Assembly (NCBI RefSeq): GCF_024586455.1
Contig: NC_065919.1
Location: forward strand, 39,408,839 to 39,472,838
Direction of reading: 5' to 3'
DNA: 64,000 nt
Origin: Bactrocera neohumeralis
Taxonomy: Eukaryota; Arthropoda; Insecta; Diptera; Tephritidae
Position numbers and translations under genes: made by a program. The first letter of the stretch is position 1. Every line of letters begins with the position of its first letter. Below are positions 46,901 to 59,594 of the stretch, piece after piece. The notes beneath the pieces were generated by a model. That model saw only the letters and a list, made by a program, of their open reading frames with translations, had not been told where the DNA came from and did not search any database.

Positions 46901-47756
46901 TCAACAAAATCAAATTTGAGTCTTTGGATTGCATTGTGCGAAGCTGTTCAAGTGGCGTACTTAACCTTATTCCTGCTACTCGCAATCAACAAATTGACAC
47001 CCTAGTTTGAGTGAGTGAGGATTTGTGTTTAATATTGCTTTGTGGTTTGGCTTATATATGAATGGCACATCTTGAAGGAAATATAGCACAAAAATTAAGC
47101 GTTTTAATCTGTACAATAGTTCCCATTCGGTTCTTCTGTGCGATGTTTTATTTGAGGAAGTTTGTGCGCATTTTCCACATTTTCAATGCTGTTGTCGGCT
47201 TGCTGTTTTTTCAAAGATAATGAACATCTACAATATCTAATGTCAAAAAATATCAAAGAGAAATCACTTCGACAAGAGATTTTGCAGCTCACAATAAGTT
47301 AATCATGATTAGTAAAATTTAGTACCTGGGGATTTAAACATATATTTCATTCAATTTCATTCAATTGATATGTTTTATAAAGTCAACTTAATGGAAATCA
47401 ATACCTTCATCAAACAAATAAGTCTAGCAATATTTCTGGTAATACTACAACATTTGTAAGATATCCTCCATATTACAGTGAACCTAGAGCACAAAAATCA
47501 TTACTTTAAGCCCAATGAGACAAGAGAAAGTTGTGAACAAATTTCATTGAATAAGTTTCATCCACTTTTGGACCCGATTGAGTTATAAACCTTGCAGATG
47601 CTCATATTAATGTATGAGCGATTTTCAGTTTTGCTGCTTTTCAATAACACTGTCATTTCGATATATTTTTTGAAGAATGAAGAAAAATAGACGGTTAGCA
47701 TTCATTTACAACTATTTTACAAATACCCTATAAGGTCTTTATTTTGCTAGCTCGGG
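43996..47756. other. unannotated, mostly single-copy sequence
   Basis: No transposon ends or conserved domains are recognised. The two overlapping open frames at 45432-45741, one per strand, have no recognisable product. 46430-47000 is slightly GC-richer and may be regulatory. Confidence 0.4.
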
Positions 47757-47925
47757 TTTTGCAGCAGCTATATGCTATAGTGGTCTGATATCGACGGTTT
47801 CCACAGTTGAACAGCTTTTTGGAAACTAAAGGATGTGTGTAAACTGAAACTGACTGACTAGTTCGCGTCTGTACAAACAGATAGGCATGACTAAATTGAC
47901 TCAACACGTCACGCAGAACATTTAT
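47757..47925 (+). repeat. family A fragment
   Basis: 'gcagctatatgctatagtgg', 'tctgatatcgacggtttcca', 'gactagttcgcgtctgtaca' and 'gcatgactaaattgactcaa' correspond to 41220-41390. Confidence 0.75.
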
Positions 47926-47929
47926 AACG

Positions 47930-48620
47930 GGTTTTTCAAAAGGGTCAGGCAGCAATCCACACATACTCCATGAGTCACCATTGCATTCCGAAAAAATTAC
48001 GGTTTGGTGCGGTTTATGGGCCGGCGGCGTCATTAGGCCGTACTTCTTCCTTGATGATTAACAGCGGAGTATTACTATGAATGAGAATCGCTAACACTCA
48101 ATGATAACCGAATATTATTGGCCCGAGTTGGATGATATGGATTTGGACAATATGTGATTCCAACAAGACGGGGCCACAGGTCACACAGATTTATTGAAAA
48201 CCAAGTTAAGTGAACGTGTTTCCTCGCGTAATGGCCCAGTCAATTGGCCACTTCGGTCGGGTGATTTGATGTCGTTAGACTATTTTCTGTGAGACTACGT
48301 CAAGACTATGGTCTCTGCCAACAAGCCAGTGACGATGGATGAACTTCGTACGAATATCGAACGTGAAATTGCAGCAATATCGGCCGATTTATGATTGAAA
48401 TCTGTCGAAAATTGGGTTGAGCTTCTGGACTTCTGCAAGCGTGCCCGTGGTGGTCATGCAAAAAAAATCGACTTCCATATATAGTGGCATCGAATGTACT
48501 TTCACAGGAATAAAGAATATTGCTGTTGAGAGCAATGCCACACTAAAATTAAATTTGGTAAATATTAGCAATGTTTATAAAGACATATATTCGTCAAAAT
48601 ACTACTCTTGTTGAAATCTA
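47930..48620 (+). pseudogene. IS630/Tc1-mariner superfamily transposase, C-terminal half
   Basis: One plus-strand frame with about five stops gives 'KITVWCGLWAGGVI', 'PYFF', 'MITEYYWPELDDMDLDNM', stop, 'FQQDGATGHT' (catalytic Asp), 'RNGPVNWPLRSGDLMSLDYF' (third acidic region), 'ANKPVTMDELRTNIEREIAA' and 'RARGGHAKKIDFH'. This matches the insect transposase type reading VTVWCGLWAGG...FQQDGATCHT...WPPRSCDLTPLDYFLWGYVK. The left edge, 'aacgggtttttcaaaaggg' at about 47927-47945, may be part of a terminus. The N-terminal half with the DNA-binding domain is absent. It is distinct from the mariner copies elsewhere in the window. Confidence 0.85.
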
Positions 48621-50655
48621 AACACGTACATTTTCTACAATACTTTCATAAACACTTTTAACGATTCTAATAAGTTCTTCCTTTGCAATAAAAATAATTC
48701 AAACTAAATTACTCAAGCTCTGCATTCGAAATAAGAAATGTTTCATTACTGGACTCAAAAGGTGCTTCAATGTCAGGAAAAATATATGTTTACCTGTGCT
48801 ACGGTTTAAGTCCGATTTCATTTCAGTATTGGCCATTAAGTAAAATATTACCTGCAAATAAGGAAAATTATTTTATTATTCTATTAGTAGAGCAGTAAGC
48901 CGTAAGCCCTGGCAGCTAGTGCTTCTTACTATGTAAGATAATAATTGTATTATTATTTTTCATTTAATAAATAAATAAATAAATATTCTATTAGTAACTA
49001 ACGATTTATTAAACAATTTACAAGTTATAACTTTGCATGAATATTTTGAGTAAAAATTTAATTTAATTTTTCCGCTCTTTTGAGCTTTCCAATTCACTTG
49101 AGTGTACGACGCCGGTGCGAACATTTATGTTAAACTGCAAATGACACTGAATAAAATATATTTAGTACACACAGTAAATGCATAAATGCACTTGAGCAAA
49201 CAAACTCCTCAGGGAAGAAAAATTATGGAAACAAAAGGAAATAACGAGAAATACTCATAAAGCTTCCTCAGTGTGTTCTTCAAGCAGCATTTTACAAGCT
49301 GACTGCTGCCATTGTGTTTTTATCTTTCACAAGTGCACACAAACAGACACGAGTACACTCTTCAGTTTTCATAAGCGACAGATGTATACACTATATATGT
49401 ATGCATATGTATGTGTCTGCAAAAATATGTCACTCATACGCACCGTCGGCTATTGTGAAGACTGATTGTTTAGAATACAAACGTAACTGTCGCAGTGTTG
49501 AAATGTGCATCGATGTTAGTGATTTGTACACATTGAATCACATACGTATAAAACACACCAACACATGAACAGACAAATTACCCGTCAAGAAAATTGTATT
49601 ACGTTTAATTTGCGCCCCAAAAGTATGTTTAAAGTTTATGCTTATGAACAACTGCACTTTTTATGAGGTAATCTGATATTTCTTATCTCTGCTATTGAGA
49701 AAGCCATAATTACATCCAAAATTTGAGTTGTATCTCCATAAAAAAAGTTAATAAAGGCATGGCTGAGAAAATATGAAACCATATAATTTAAAAAAAATCT
49801 TAACCTTCCCAACTCAATTAGCTAAATCCATCATCGCTTTTGTTTCATCATACATTTCCTATTGGCAATCAATTTTGTCTCCACATGTATTTGCGTACAT
49901 ATATACGCTTGTGAGTATTATTTTTGTCATCTTCGACACATTTTATTATTTATTTTGTGTGGTTTTATTTTCATTCATTTATGTATGTTTACTTTATAAA
50001 TGACGGAAAATTGCGTTTTAATTATGGCATGAAATTTTACACTTGCACCTAACGCTCAACCCTCGAACTATCTAGCATCACCAAGAAGTGAAGTGACAGA
50101 TGAGGAAACCTTTTATAAAGTGAAAACAAAAATTACAAAACAAAGACAATTGGGGATTTTGATATCTAAATTTAGATTACTCTACAATGCCACACACACA
50201 ATTTAATTAAGAGTTGTAGATGATTCAGTACCAGCTTAAGGTATGGGGCAAATAAGGATAGAATAATACTATATTTAATGCAGAAATTAATATGTCAATA
50301 TTAATAAAAAATTGTTTAGTTAATAGAATGGCTACTGCTAAAGATATTACCGTCAAAAGCCATCGTCACGAAGACTAATCGAAGAAAGAGAAACAAAGCC
50401 CATCGAACTATGTATCATTTCTTATTATATAACGATATAAAAAACAAAATCATTAAAAAACCGATCAGGAGAGTATCTGAAATATAACGTCCCATCACAA
50501 AAACGTCTTACATCAACTTTCTTAACATGAGGCAGATAGCTAATCAAAGAGATTGTCAACTAATATGACTCAAAAACTATACCTAAACGGTCTTAGGGTT
50601 ACTAATGTTAGGTAGATATTTTTCTTGAGGCCCCGAATAATCCCACATTGTAATG
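48621..50655. other. unannotated AT-rich sequence
   Basis: It contains an (AATA)n run at about 48966-48986. No protein similarity is seen; hydrophobic short frames near 49773-50003 reflect T-rich composition. Confidence 0.4.
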
Positions 50656-50659
50656 CCTG

Positions 50660-51260
50660 AAATTCCTAGGTATGGATCAAAACGACCGTCGCATATCGAC
50701 AAAACAGCTAGAGCCTGCCACAAATTTATTAAGGAGGCTAATATCAATTCCAGCAAATTCGCCGGATTTCTAAAAATTATGGCAACCGAGATGCTTTAGC
50801 GAGGTGAAAGCTAGACAGTGAAGGATAAAGTTTCTAGATGTCGCCAACTCATCTTCCTCAGTGCAACATTGACAAGTTGCTTGCTTCAAATTGTTTAGCA
50901 TCACCAAGCGAGTGCCAATAGAGAGTGTTCAGTTAGGACATCTATCATTGCGACGTTGTGAATCTTGCTAAAATCTAGCAGTTCAATTAATCTTTTACGT
51001 TCCAATCTGGCCCAGGAACCTTTTGCAACAACACAAGTGGTGATTCCTGACCAAAGCTAAGCAACCTCGTGCCAGGCCTATAGATCCAGAGCTCGACTGT
51101 ATGAAGACAGAGGAATCTCTGTCGTTCTCATCCTGATTGAATTTGGGTAAAGGTGCATTTTATTGCAACCTCATCTGCTTTACAGTTTCTAATAATTTCG
51201 CTGTGGAAAGGCATTCACACAAGTTTATTATCGAAGAACTTGATGCCAATGCCTTCGCTG
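50660..51260 (-). pseudogene. non-LTR retrotransposon, RNase H and C-terminal remnant
   Basis: Minus-strand fragments match the end of ORF2 of Jockey/R1/I-type elements. They include 'KFFDNKLV', 'ECLSTAKLLETVKQ', 'ELWIYRPGTRLLSFGQE', 'RKRLIELLDFSKIHNVAMID', 'LTEHSLLA', 'CCTEEDELATSRN'-like sequence, 'FILHCLAF' and 'LKHLGCHNF'. In relatives this is the RNase H tail, then the LTGH..L block, a C..C..EE zinc-knuckle-like motif and a final 'LLxFIxxxxWF'. There are frequent frameshifts. It is unrelated to the RTE-like copies. Confidence 0.65.
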
Positions 51261-52929
51261 ACAATGGCACTTTGGAGAAGTTCCTCAGCTGTTACCTTGA
51301 TGCCTGCTTCTACCGCTATACAGACACTACATATAGAAGAAGCATTTGCACTAAGTCTAGCCGATATGGTTTTGTTTGCTAGATGTGTGCATTAAACCTT
51401 TTAGGAACGGTGTTATAGCCAAAACATCACTTTTCTAAAATCAAGTCTTGTTGTTTAGCTTTGACAAATTCCACTTCAAAGGAAAATAATTGCAACATAA
51501 CATTGACTTAATCACCATTAAAAGTGAGAATAATACCTCTTTAATACTACGGATAAAGCGTTTAATACATGACAAACACTCAGTGCCAAACTCGATAGCT
51601 GTCCATATTAATGGTGTTGCACCATCGTTAAAATAATCTTTATGGCTGTCTAATCATCATTGTCCACACAAATGTATCACCAAGAGTGATTCCGAATTAG
51701 TTACGATTTTATCAGAAAATCATCCCGCTCAATCACTTGTAATGCATTCAATGTGCGAGCTTACCAAATAATTTATGCTATCAGCAAATTAAAAACGTAA
51801 TGTTAATGCGCTTATATTTGACGTATAGTATAACGACAGCGCAGGCAGGTGCAACACACTCACGCACTTCCATTTACAACACACATTTACCCAGAGAATT
51901 TTTGTCATCACCAATAACCAAAATGATAATTTTTGCACTCTCAAAATCAATAGCAACTAAGCCCGCTGTAATGCGCTCGCGTTAACCGCCTGTCATGCCC
52001 GCCCGTAATCCACTGCGTATAAGTAACATTTTACAGGCAGCTGGATGTGAATTCACGTCACGTATACGAGCACGCCGTCGTCGCTACATTGGTTTGGCAA
52101 AAATTTGTCATAAAGTTGCATGAGGTAAAAAATAAAGATGAGAATTTCGATTCGCTGCCGATGATTGAGTGATCAATTAAGTATTGCAATAAATTTAATT
52201 GCTTTACTAGCTGAAGTGCGACGGTAAAAACGTAGCAAACAACGCTGCATAATGTATAAATATGTGAATGAATATATTCATTAAAAAAAAGTGTTTTTAA
52301 AAAAAACAAATACTGCTATATTTCAATACAATTTTGTAATAAATAAAATTAAGCGGCCTCTACATAGCTTCGCTAGAAATCAATCAATTGAATGTTTTCT
52401 TGCGTTCCTACATGGAATCTCAATAATTATTAGACAAATATTTATCAGTCCATTTTTACACCTCCGCTGTGTCAATTAGCATGTGCATGCTCGTACATTT
52501 AATCGATTTATTAACCAACCAAACCGAATTGGAATAGTTCAAATTCACTTCCATTACATTGAATTTTTATGGGAATTCGTTGGTGTAGTAAGTGAATAAA
52601 TTTCTTTGGTTTTTTTGTAAATAACGATATATCATTTCATCAAAACTAATTTTCGCAAAATTTGTTATGCGAGACTGGCCTGGCCTTAGTTAAAAATTAA
52701 TCAGAAGGTATTTAGAAATACCGAAAATATTGCAATAAACTATTCTTCTATGTTTTTGGCTAGTTGTTTTACCACATTCATTATATTATTTTAATTTAAA
52801 TTTATTAAGTTCTCTTTTTTCTTTGTAAGAGCAACTCATCTCTTGAATTTTTATTTAAAGATGTTTCTTTTATGTATTTATCTTGTTTGTTGCATGACAA
52901 GCTATTTTGATAGTTTAGATATATATGTA
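51261..52929. other. unannotated AT-rich sequence
   Basis: More decayed non-LTR sequence may reach about 51400. The rest has no recognised feature. Confidence 0.4.
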
Positions 52930-53200
52930 TAGCGGGCATACTAAAAATGAGCAGCTTCTACCTCAAACATTCAGTAATTAAGTCACATATATACAGACAG
53001 ACTAACAGGCGGAAATGGCTAAATCAACTCAGATCGTCACGCTGATCATCCGTAAATATAAATATACTAACAAAACATTTTCCATTAGAGCCAAACCGAT
53101 GGCCGGTAAAGTTTTCAGATTTAGTTATTCCTAGTTGCTATAACTATACCTGTGCAAGACGTTATAGCTTCGGTGTAGCCGAAGTTATCGTTTTCTCCTG
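52930..53200. repeat. family A fragments in opposed orientation
   Basis: Plus-oriented tail text ('tatatacagacagactaaca', 'aaatggctaaatcaactcag') at 52985-53050 is followed by an inverted head (CTTCGGTGTAGCCGAAG at 53168-53184). The copy is rearranged. Confidence 0.65.
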
Positions 53201-53509
53201 TCTTCTTTATAATTTTGGGTGAAATAACTAATTTTCAATGTGAAAATTTGAGACTCTGTAAATATCGCTTATGTAGGCATTAACTTATTATATAATGTTC
53301 TTAGCACTATGGGGCAAAATCGACATTTCTCCTAGGCATTAGACCAGACTCATTTTTCGAGAAATTGAAACATAAGTAAAAAAATAAACTACTCAGTTTT
53401 CCAAAGTTTGCAGCCAAAATCGAATTATTTGCCTTCGAAAATCGAGCCAACAGCGCACGTGAGCACCGTTGTACTTTACCATGTTTCCTGACACTGACTC
53501 TCTATTCTT

Positions 53510-54185
53510 GTTCAACTCTCAGAGGTGATCTAGAGGCTCATGCTCAGAGCATACTGAAATTATGGAGTAAAGACATCTTCTGCCTTCTGAATGGCAGTGA
53601 AAGCATAACGCCTAGGAGATGGCGAACCAGCCGAGCTATTCCAACACGGCGGCGAAGAACATGCATCAGCTTTTTTGTAAAATACTTGTATGGTCGAATG
53701 AAAGCATGCCCGACGATTAATATTAACAGCAACAACAATATCAGCCTCGAAATCCAACGCAGAATAACTCTTTCTAACTAGTCCTGCTGAGGACTGAGCA
53801 GGCAATTGAAAAGTAAAGTCCTCTCTCGACGTATAAAAATTCAACTCTGTAAGTCACTCATTATTGCTATCCTGTTGTATGGTGCAGAGGCACGGACGAT
53901 GACAACATCTGATGAGTCGACGTTACGAGTTTTCTTGAGAAAGGAAATTTATGGCCCGTTACGGAATGAAAGGAACGATGAGGTTTTCGATTTATACGAC
54001 GATATTGGCATAGTTCAGTGAATTAAAGACAGTGGCTATGCCAGTTAAGTCAATTCGGAAGGATCTGCTTTCGCTTGGAATCTCCAATTGGCGACAAGCA
54101 GCGAAAAGGAAAAACAACTGACGTGCGGTTGTTAACTCGGTTATAACCGCGTAAGCGATGTCTACTAATAATAAAGAAGAAGAAG
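53510..54185 (+). pseudogene. RTE-like retrotransposon, heavily deleted
   Basis: It starts with 'gaggtgatctagaggctcat', matching 21652 of the best copy. It keeps 'ctgaatggcagtgaa' and the 'HGGEE' region, jumps to the thumb ('NNISLEIQRRIT', 'LRSKVLSR'), 'LLYGAEARTMTTSDESTLRV' and a decayed C-terminus ('FRLESPIGDKQR'-like). It ends with the AATAAAGAAGAAGAAG tail at 54168-54183. At least two internal deletions are present. Confidence 0.8.
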
Positions 54186-54201
54186 ACTCCCAACATCGCA
54201 T

Positions 54202-55254
54202 TTTTATACTCTCGCAACAAAGTTGCTAAGGAAAGTATTATAGTTTTGTTCACGTAACGGTTGTTTGTAAGCCCTAAAACTAAAAGATTCAGATATAGGG
54301 TTATATATACCAAAGTGACCAGGGTGACGAATAGAGTTGAAATCCGGATGTCTGTCTGTCCGTCCGTCCTTCTGTGCAAGCTGTAACTTGAGTAGATATT
54401 GAGATATCATAATGAAACTTGGTACACGTATTCATTGGCTCCATAAGAAGGTTAAGTTCGAAGATGGGTAAAATTGGCCCACTGCCACGCCCACAAAACG
54501 GCGAAAACCGAAGACCAATAAAGTGTCATAACTAAGCCATAAATAAAGATATTAAAGTGAAATTTGGCACAAAGGATCGCATTAGGGAGGGGCATATTTG
54601 GACGCAATTGTTTTGGAAAAGTGGGAGTGGCCCCGCCCCCCACTAAGTTTTTTGTAAATATATCGGAAACTATTATAGCTATGTCAACCAAACTCTATAG
54701 AGTCATTTCCTTCAGGCATTTCCATATACAGTTCAAAAGTGGAAGAAATCGGATAATAACCACGCCCACCTCTCATACAAAGGTTATGTTGAAAATCACT
54801 AAAAGTGCGTTAACCGATTAACAAAAAACGTCAGAAACACTAAATTTTACGGAAGAAATGGCAGAAGGAAGCTGCACCCACGCTTTTTTTTAAATTGAAA
54901 ATGGGCGTGGCCTCGCCCACTTATTGACCAAAAACCATATCTCAGTAACTACTCTACCGATTTCAATGAAATTCGGTATATAATATTATCTTAACACCCT
55001 GATGACATGTACAAAATAAGAAATCGGTTCACAACCACGCCTTCTTCCAATATAACGCTATTTTGAATTCCATCTGATGCCTTCTCTGTATAATATTACA
55101 TTAGGAACCAATGATGATAGCGGAATAAAACTTTACACAAATACGGTATTTGAAAAATGTGTAAATGACGGATACTGAAATCTCGATTATCACTTTATCA
55201 TGCGAGAGTATAAAATGTTCGGTGACACCCGAACTTAGCCCTTCCTTACTTGTT
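54202..55254 (-). repeat. family B Helentron-like repeat, full length
   Basis: The tail is at the left (TATACTCTCGCA at 54205-54216, GTCCGTCCGTCC near 54357) and the head at the right (TGCGAGAGTATA at 55201-55212, hairpin GTTCGGTGACACCCGAAC at 55217-55234, ACTTGTT end). It is nearly identical along its length to the copy at 58538. Confidence 0.9.
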
Positions 55255-57475
55255 ATAATTTTTGTTGTGTGAACGAATTTCATGGATTCGCGTAAAAAAT
55301 ATTAATTAACGATTAGGGAAAATTTTCAAATATGGCATATTTTTCGCATGTGAAACTCGCGATAAGAAAACACACAAATTTTTGCATTTTTCCATGGGGA
55401 ATGGCGTTTACGTGAAGTTTGCGATAAGGCTGATTATGTTACAGCCTACTCGAGCGGAGTTGGCGGCGACCACGCGACTGCCTAGGTACAAATAGAAAGA
55501 CAGAGGCCTCATTTTAATAAATATTGATAAACAAAAGAACACTTTCTATGATATCTATGATACGTAAGAGTTAGACATAACTCGCGCTACTTTTTTGTAG
55601 ACAATTATATGCCCTGCAAAGACGTATTCGTAGCGCACTCGATATATGGAATTTTTAAGCTTTTTTTACATACTAGATTATATTATTGTAGTTTTAATAA
55701 GCATCCCCTTTTTGAATAATATAGCCTGTATGCATCAATGTTGCTTCCGAACGGTGAACAAATCAAATTCAAATTTTTTCAAATTCGATATAATACTGAT
55801 AAAATTGAAAAAATCTATTGACCATGAGTGTAGATAAGACTTTGTTTCAGGACATTTCGTAAAAATAATCCGATTTGGGGCAAAAATTATAAAGCCAAAA
55901 GTGTAGGTGTGAACCATACTTGTAAGATGCAAACAGATTTGCGAAAATACCATAAATAAAAGTCAGAGATGTGACCTTTTGTGATATTATTTGCTTCACT
56001 AAAAAAGTAAAAACTTGAAACACATAAGCACTTCACTAACAAGACTTAATATTATAAGGTTCACGTTTTTAATTTGGTTTGAAGTACTGCAAGTTCCATG
56101 AATCTCCATCTCCTGTCGAGATTCACCTGAAAAAGTTGAATTTTGGCCGTTTTTAAAGCCCTTTTTCGGTTTTCAATTGCCAAACTTTAATGTGGGAAAT
56201 CACTTTTACTGAAATTACCTTATTACGGTGTGTACTTTTTGGTAAGTACGACCAAAATAGCACAATCACACAGTACACAGTACGTCACATATTGATACGA
56301 TATTTGCTACCAGGAAGGCTCACATCGGCAAACACGTGTGTAAGCAAAGTATACCCGAAAGTTTTGTATGTGGGCACGAGGCATGGCGTGCAAATACATT
56401 TGGGCGAAGTTCTGACTGATTACTCCTACATATGCCCCACACACATCCCCATATATGGATTAAAATTTACTGAATTGCATGCCAACCAACGCACACATGC
56501 TCACAGGCAAATCCTGTGGTTTCCACATATGGAGCGTAAGAATTCCGTATGCAAATTTAGACAAACATTTTTCTTTCCCTGCCGTTCCAATACTTGAATA
56601 TTCAGTGAGTAATTGGAGTAAGAAAATGTTTGCGTGTGAACTGACGTGTGTCAAGACTTATCAGATGTACTTAAGTGCAAACATTTACACACGCACCCAC
56701 ACATCCAAAGCGAGTCACACGACAGCTGTGTGTCCGTGTGTGTGAATACCTGCATTTTTATTGACATTTCTCTATTTCTTATCGCCTCACGGGAAATCAA
56801 CCGCCATATCTGGAACAATTAATCGCTATTCTATCAGCATATAGGAATTACTTGCTTATTTACCTACAATAATTTACGTTTTATAATATTTTCGCTTTCC
56901 AAAACTTCGTGCGATGACTCGCTACTCCTTTTGCTCTGTTGCAAATGTCGCTTTTGAAAATTTGAAATTACTTCTTCACATAAATCAACACGTAATCAGA
57001 TGGTGTTTTTTCATTTTTGTCTATTTTTTATTAACAAATTAACCGCGATTTTTTGAGCTTAAATCGGGCTTTTTACTTCCAAGTGCTGCTAAAAATCGAA
57101 AAAAAAATATTTTCTTTTAACTTGAGATGTACATCACCTTTAAAACACATGTCAATTTTTTTGTTTCAGATGATCCGGTAAAGAGTTATAATGTTCACCG
57201 CTAAACCACGTTTTTCAAGGCACTTCTGGAGATTTACCGTCATAGGCTTATTTATTAATATTTTTCATGGACAATTCTTTCTAATATACTTCAAAAGTTG
57301 TACAATAATAAGTCATTCAATTTAATTTATCCTTTTTTGTTCCTTAAAAACCTTAAAACAAATTTCAAAAACTTTATTTTTTAATGCTATAAAGGTGGAT
57401 AATCTTATAGGTATATAACCGGTGATTCAAGTATAGCTACTTTTTTCAACACACTGAAAGATCTCTTCCTGTGGA
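55255..57475. other. unannotated sequence
   Basis: No genes recognised. Open frames at 56190-56745 overlap on both strands without a domain. 57160-57300 ('cagatgatccggtaaagagt', 'ccacgtttttcaaggcactt') may be an old repeat that I cannot classify. Confidence 0.35.
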
Positions 57476-57745
57476 ATGTAAATTATCAATCCCGCTTTGA
57501 TTCAAGTCTTGGAGCATAACATCGCGCTCGCCATTCGCCAGTTACCAGTCGAAATGCTCGAACGATCATCAGAAAATGAACTCAACGGATGGACCGCAGC
57601 CAACATTCGAAAGAGATAATCTTCAAAAAAATAAATGCCAAAGATTGTTCTTTCGAATCATAACCAACATTTCCCGTTAAATTTGATTTTTCTGTGTTAT
57701 TAAAAAAAAAGTAGGGAACCTTGAAATTGATCACTCTTATATTAA
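57476..57745 (+). pseudogene. IS630-superfamily transposase 3' end
   Basis: The frame at 57525-57565 gives 'AIRQLPVEMLER', followed after a small rearrangement by sequence resembling 'NIRKR*SSKK*MPK'. Relatives end with '...IRQLPVEMLERVIENWT' and a final basic stretch with a short 3' UTR of similar text ('ttctgtgttattaaaaaaaa'). Only the last 60 codons or so are represented, and they are degenerate. Confidence 0.5.
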
Positions 57746-57852
57746 GGTTGATATGGTCTGATTTCCCCATCGTAAGGTCATATTAAAGAATTTACCAAAT
57801 ATAGATTTCGAAATATCTATTTGCAGCGTTTTCTTTGCATATGAAATATCTC

Positions 57853-58062
57853 TTCTTCTTAATTGGCGTTGACACCGCTTACGCGATTATAGCCACTTGG
57901 TCCTTCCAACGGAGTGGAGGTCTTCCTCTTCCTCTGCTTCCCCCGGCGGGTACTGCGTCGAATACTTTCAGAGCTGGAGTATTTTCATCCATCCGGACAA
58001 CATGACCTAGCCAGCGTAGCCGCTGTCTTTTAATTCGCTGAACTATCTCAATGTCGTAGTAT
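57853..58062 (-). mobile_element. 5'-truncated RTE-like insertion with 14-bp target duplication
   Basis: The 210-bp fragment of the RTE-like C-terminus and 3' end is flanked by ATATGAAATATCTC at 57839-57852 and 58063-58076. On the minus strand it runs from 'ATTGAGATAGTTCAGCG' through 'KRQRLRW'-coding and 'AGGSRGRGRPPL'-coding text to the GTCAACGCCAATTAAGAAGA tail. Perfect duplications and a short tail show it was inserted by target-primed reverse transcription, then 5'-truncated. A small internal deletion precedes the tail (between 57895 and 57898). Confidence 0.9.
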
Positions 58063-58076
58063 ATATGAAATATCTC

Positions 58077-58537
58077 ATTCGGAACAAAAATGGTCTATAG
58101 TATACCTTCCCATTTATTCCCTAGCCGTTCTTTCGATTGATTTGTTTAGCCTTTCAGGTAATGGTGTGTGAAATCATATTCCAAATAAAAAAAATAAATT
58201 CCAAAAGTCAAATTTAAATCTAACCCCAGAGATAATGGAACAAGATTACTTGTGAATTGCCTGCCAGGAATCTTAAGCCCTAACCTTACTTATTATAAAG
58301 AATATTCAAATTAAATTAAAATATTTCAACAAAAAGTAAATACACAAGGAGTTTGTTAAATTAATGTGCTCTTCGAAAAGAGCTGGGAAAGAAACGTGAT
58401 CAATTTGCAATTCAGGCAGCAAGATATTTTTGCTTATTTTTAGAAAGAAAGAATCTTAAAAATATTTGCTTATGTGAGACTTGGGATGTGGGTGTGTGTT
58501 TTATAACTTCTTATTCTAAGCCCTCGTAACATTTATT
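58077..58537. other. unannotated AT-rich sequence
   Basis: A possible remnant of a Helentron head ('taagccctaaccttacttat') lies at 58274-58293. Nothing else was recognised. Confidence 0.4.
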
Positions 58538-59594
58538 TTTATACTCTCGCAACAATGTTGCTAACGAGAGTATTATAGTTTTGTTCACATAACGGTTGCT
58601 TGTAAGTCCTAAAACTAAAAGAGTCAGATATAGGGTTATGAATACCAAAGTGATCAGGGCGACGAGTAGAGTCGAAATCCGGATGTCTGTCTGTCCGTCC
58701 GTCCGTCTGTCCGTCCGTCTGTCCGTCCGTCCGTGCAAGCTGTAACTTGAGTAAAAATTGAGATATCATGATGAAACTTGGTACAAGTATTTCTCGGCTA
58801 TAAATCGGCCCACTGCCACGCCCACAAAATGGCGGAAACCGAAAACCTATAAAGTGTCATAACTAAGCCATAAATAAAGATATTAAAGTGAAATTTGGCA
58901 CAAAGGATCGCATTAGGAAGGGCCATATTTGGACGCAATTGTTTTGGAAAAGTGGGCGTGGCCCCGCCCCCTACTAAGTTTTTTGTACATATCTCGGAAA
59001 CTACTATAGCTATGTCAACCAAAGTCTACAGAGTCGTTTTCTTCAGGTATTTCCATATACAGTTCAAAAATGGAAGAAATCGGATAATAACCACGCCCAC
59101 CTCCCATACAAAGGTTATGTTCAAAATCACTAAAAGTGCGTTAACCGACTAACAAAAAACGTCAGAAACACTAAATTTTACGGAAGAAGTGGCAGAAGGA
59201 AGCTGCACCCAGGCTTTTTTTTAAATTGAAAATGGGCGTGGCGCCGCCCACTTATGGACCAAGAATCATATCACAGGAGCTACTAGACCGATTTCAATGA
59301 AATTCGGTATATAATATTTTCTTAACACCCTGAAATGTACGAAATATGGGTTAAATCGGTTCGCAACCACGCTTTCTTCCAATATAACGCTATTTTGAAT
59401 TCCATCTGATGCCTTCTCTGTATAATACGAGTATAAACATTAGGAACCAATGATGATAGCGGAATAAAACTTTACAAAAATACGGTATTTGAAAAATATG
59501 TAAATGACGTATTATGAAATCTCGATTATCACTTTACCATGCGAGAGTATAAAATGTTCGGTGACACCCGAACTTAGCCCTTCCTTACTTGTTA
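58538..59594 (-). repeat. family B Helentron-like repeat, full length
   Basis: It has the same structure as the copy at 54202. TATACTCTCGCA is at 58540-58551, and a longer GTCC/GTCT microsatellite is at 58687-58735. TGCGAGAGTATA is at 59540-59551, with the head hairpin following and the ACTTGTT end near 59594. It differs from the 54202 copy by scattered substitutions, small indels and microsatellite length. Confidence 0.9.

Noticed and set aside
56190..56745. Frames of 135 and 88 codons on the plus strand
   Set aside because: Microsatellite-like ACAC content and overlap of frames; no similarity recognised.
58687..58735. GTCC/GTCT array as an independent satellite
   Set aside because: It is the expanded microsatellite normally present in family B repeats.
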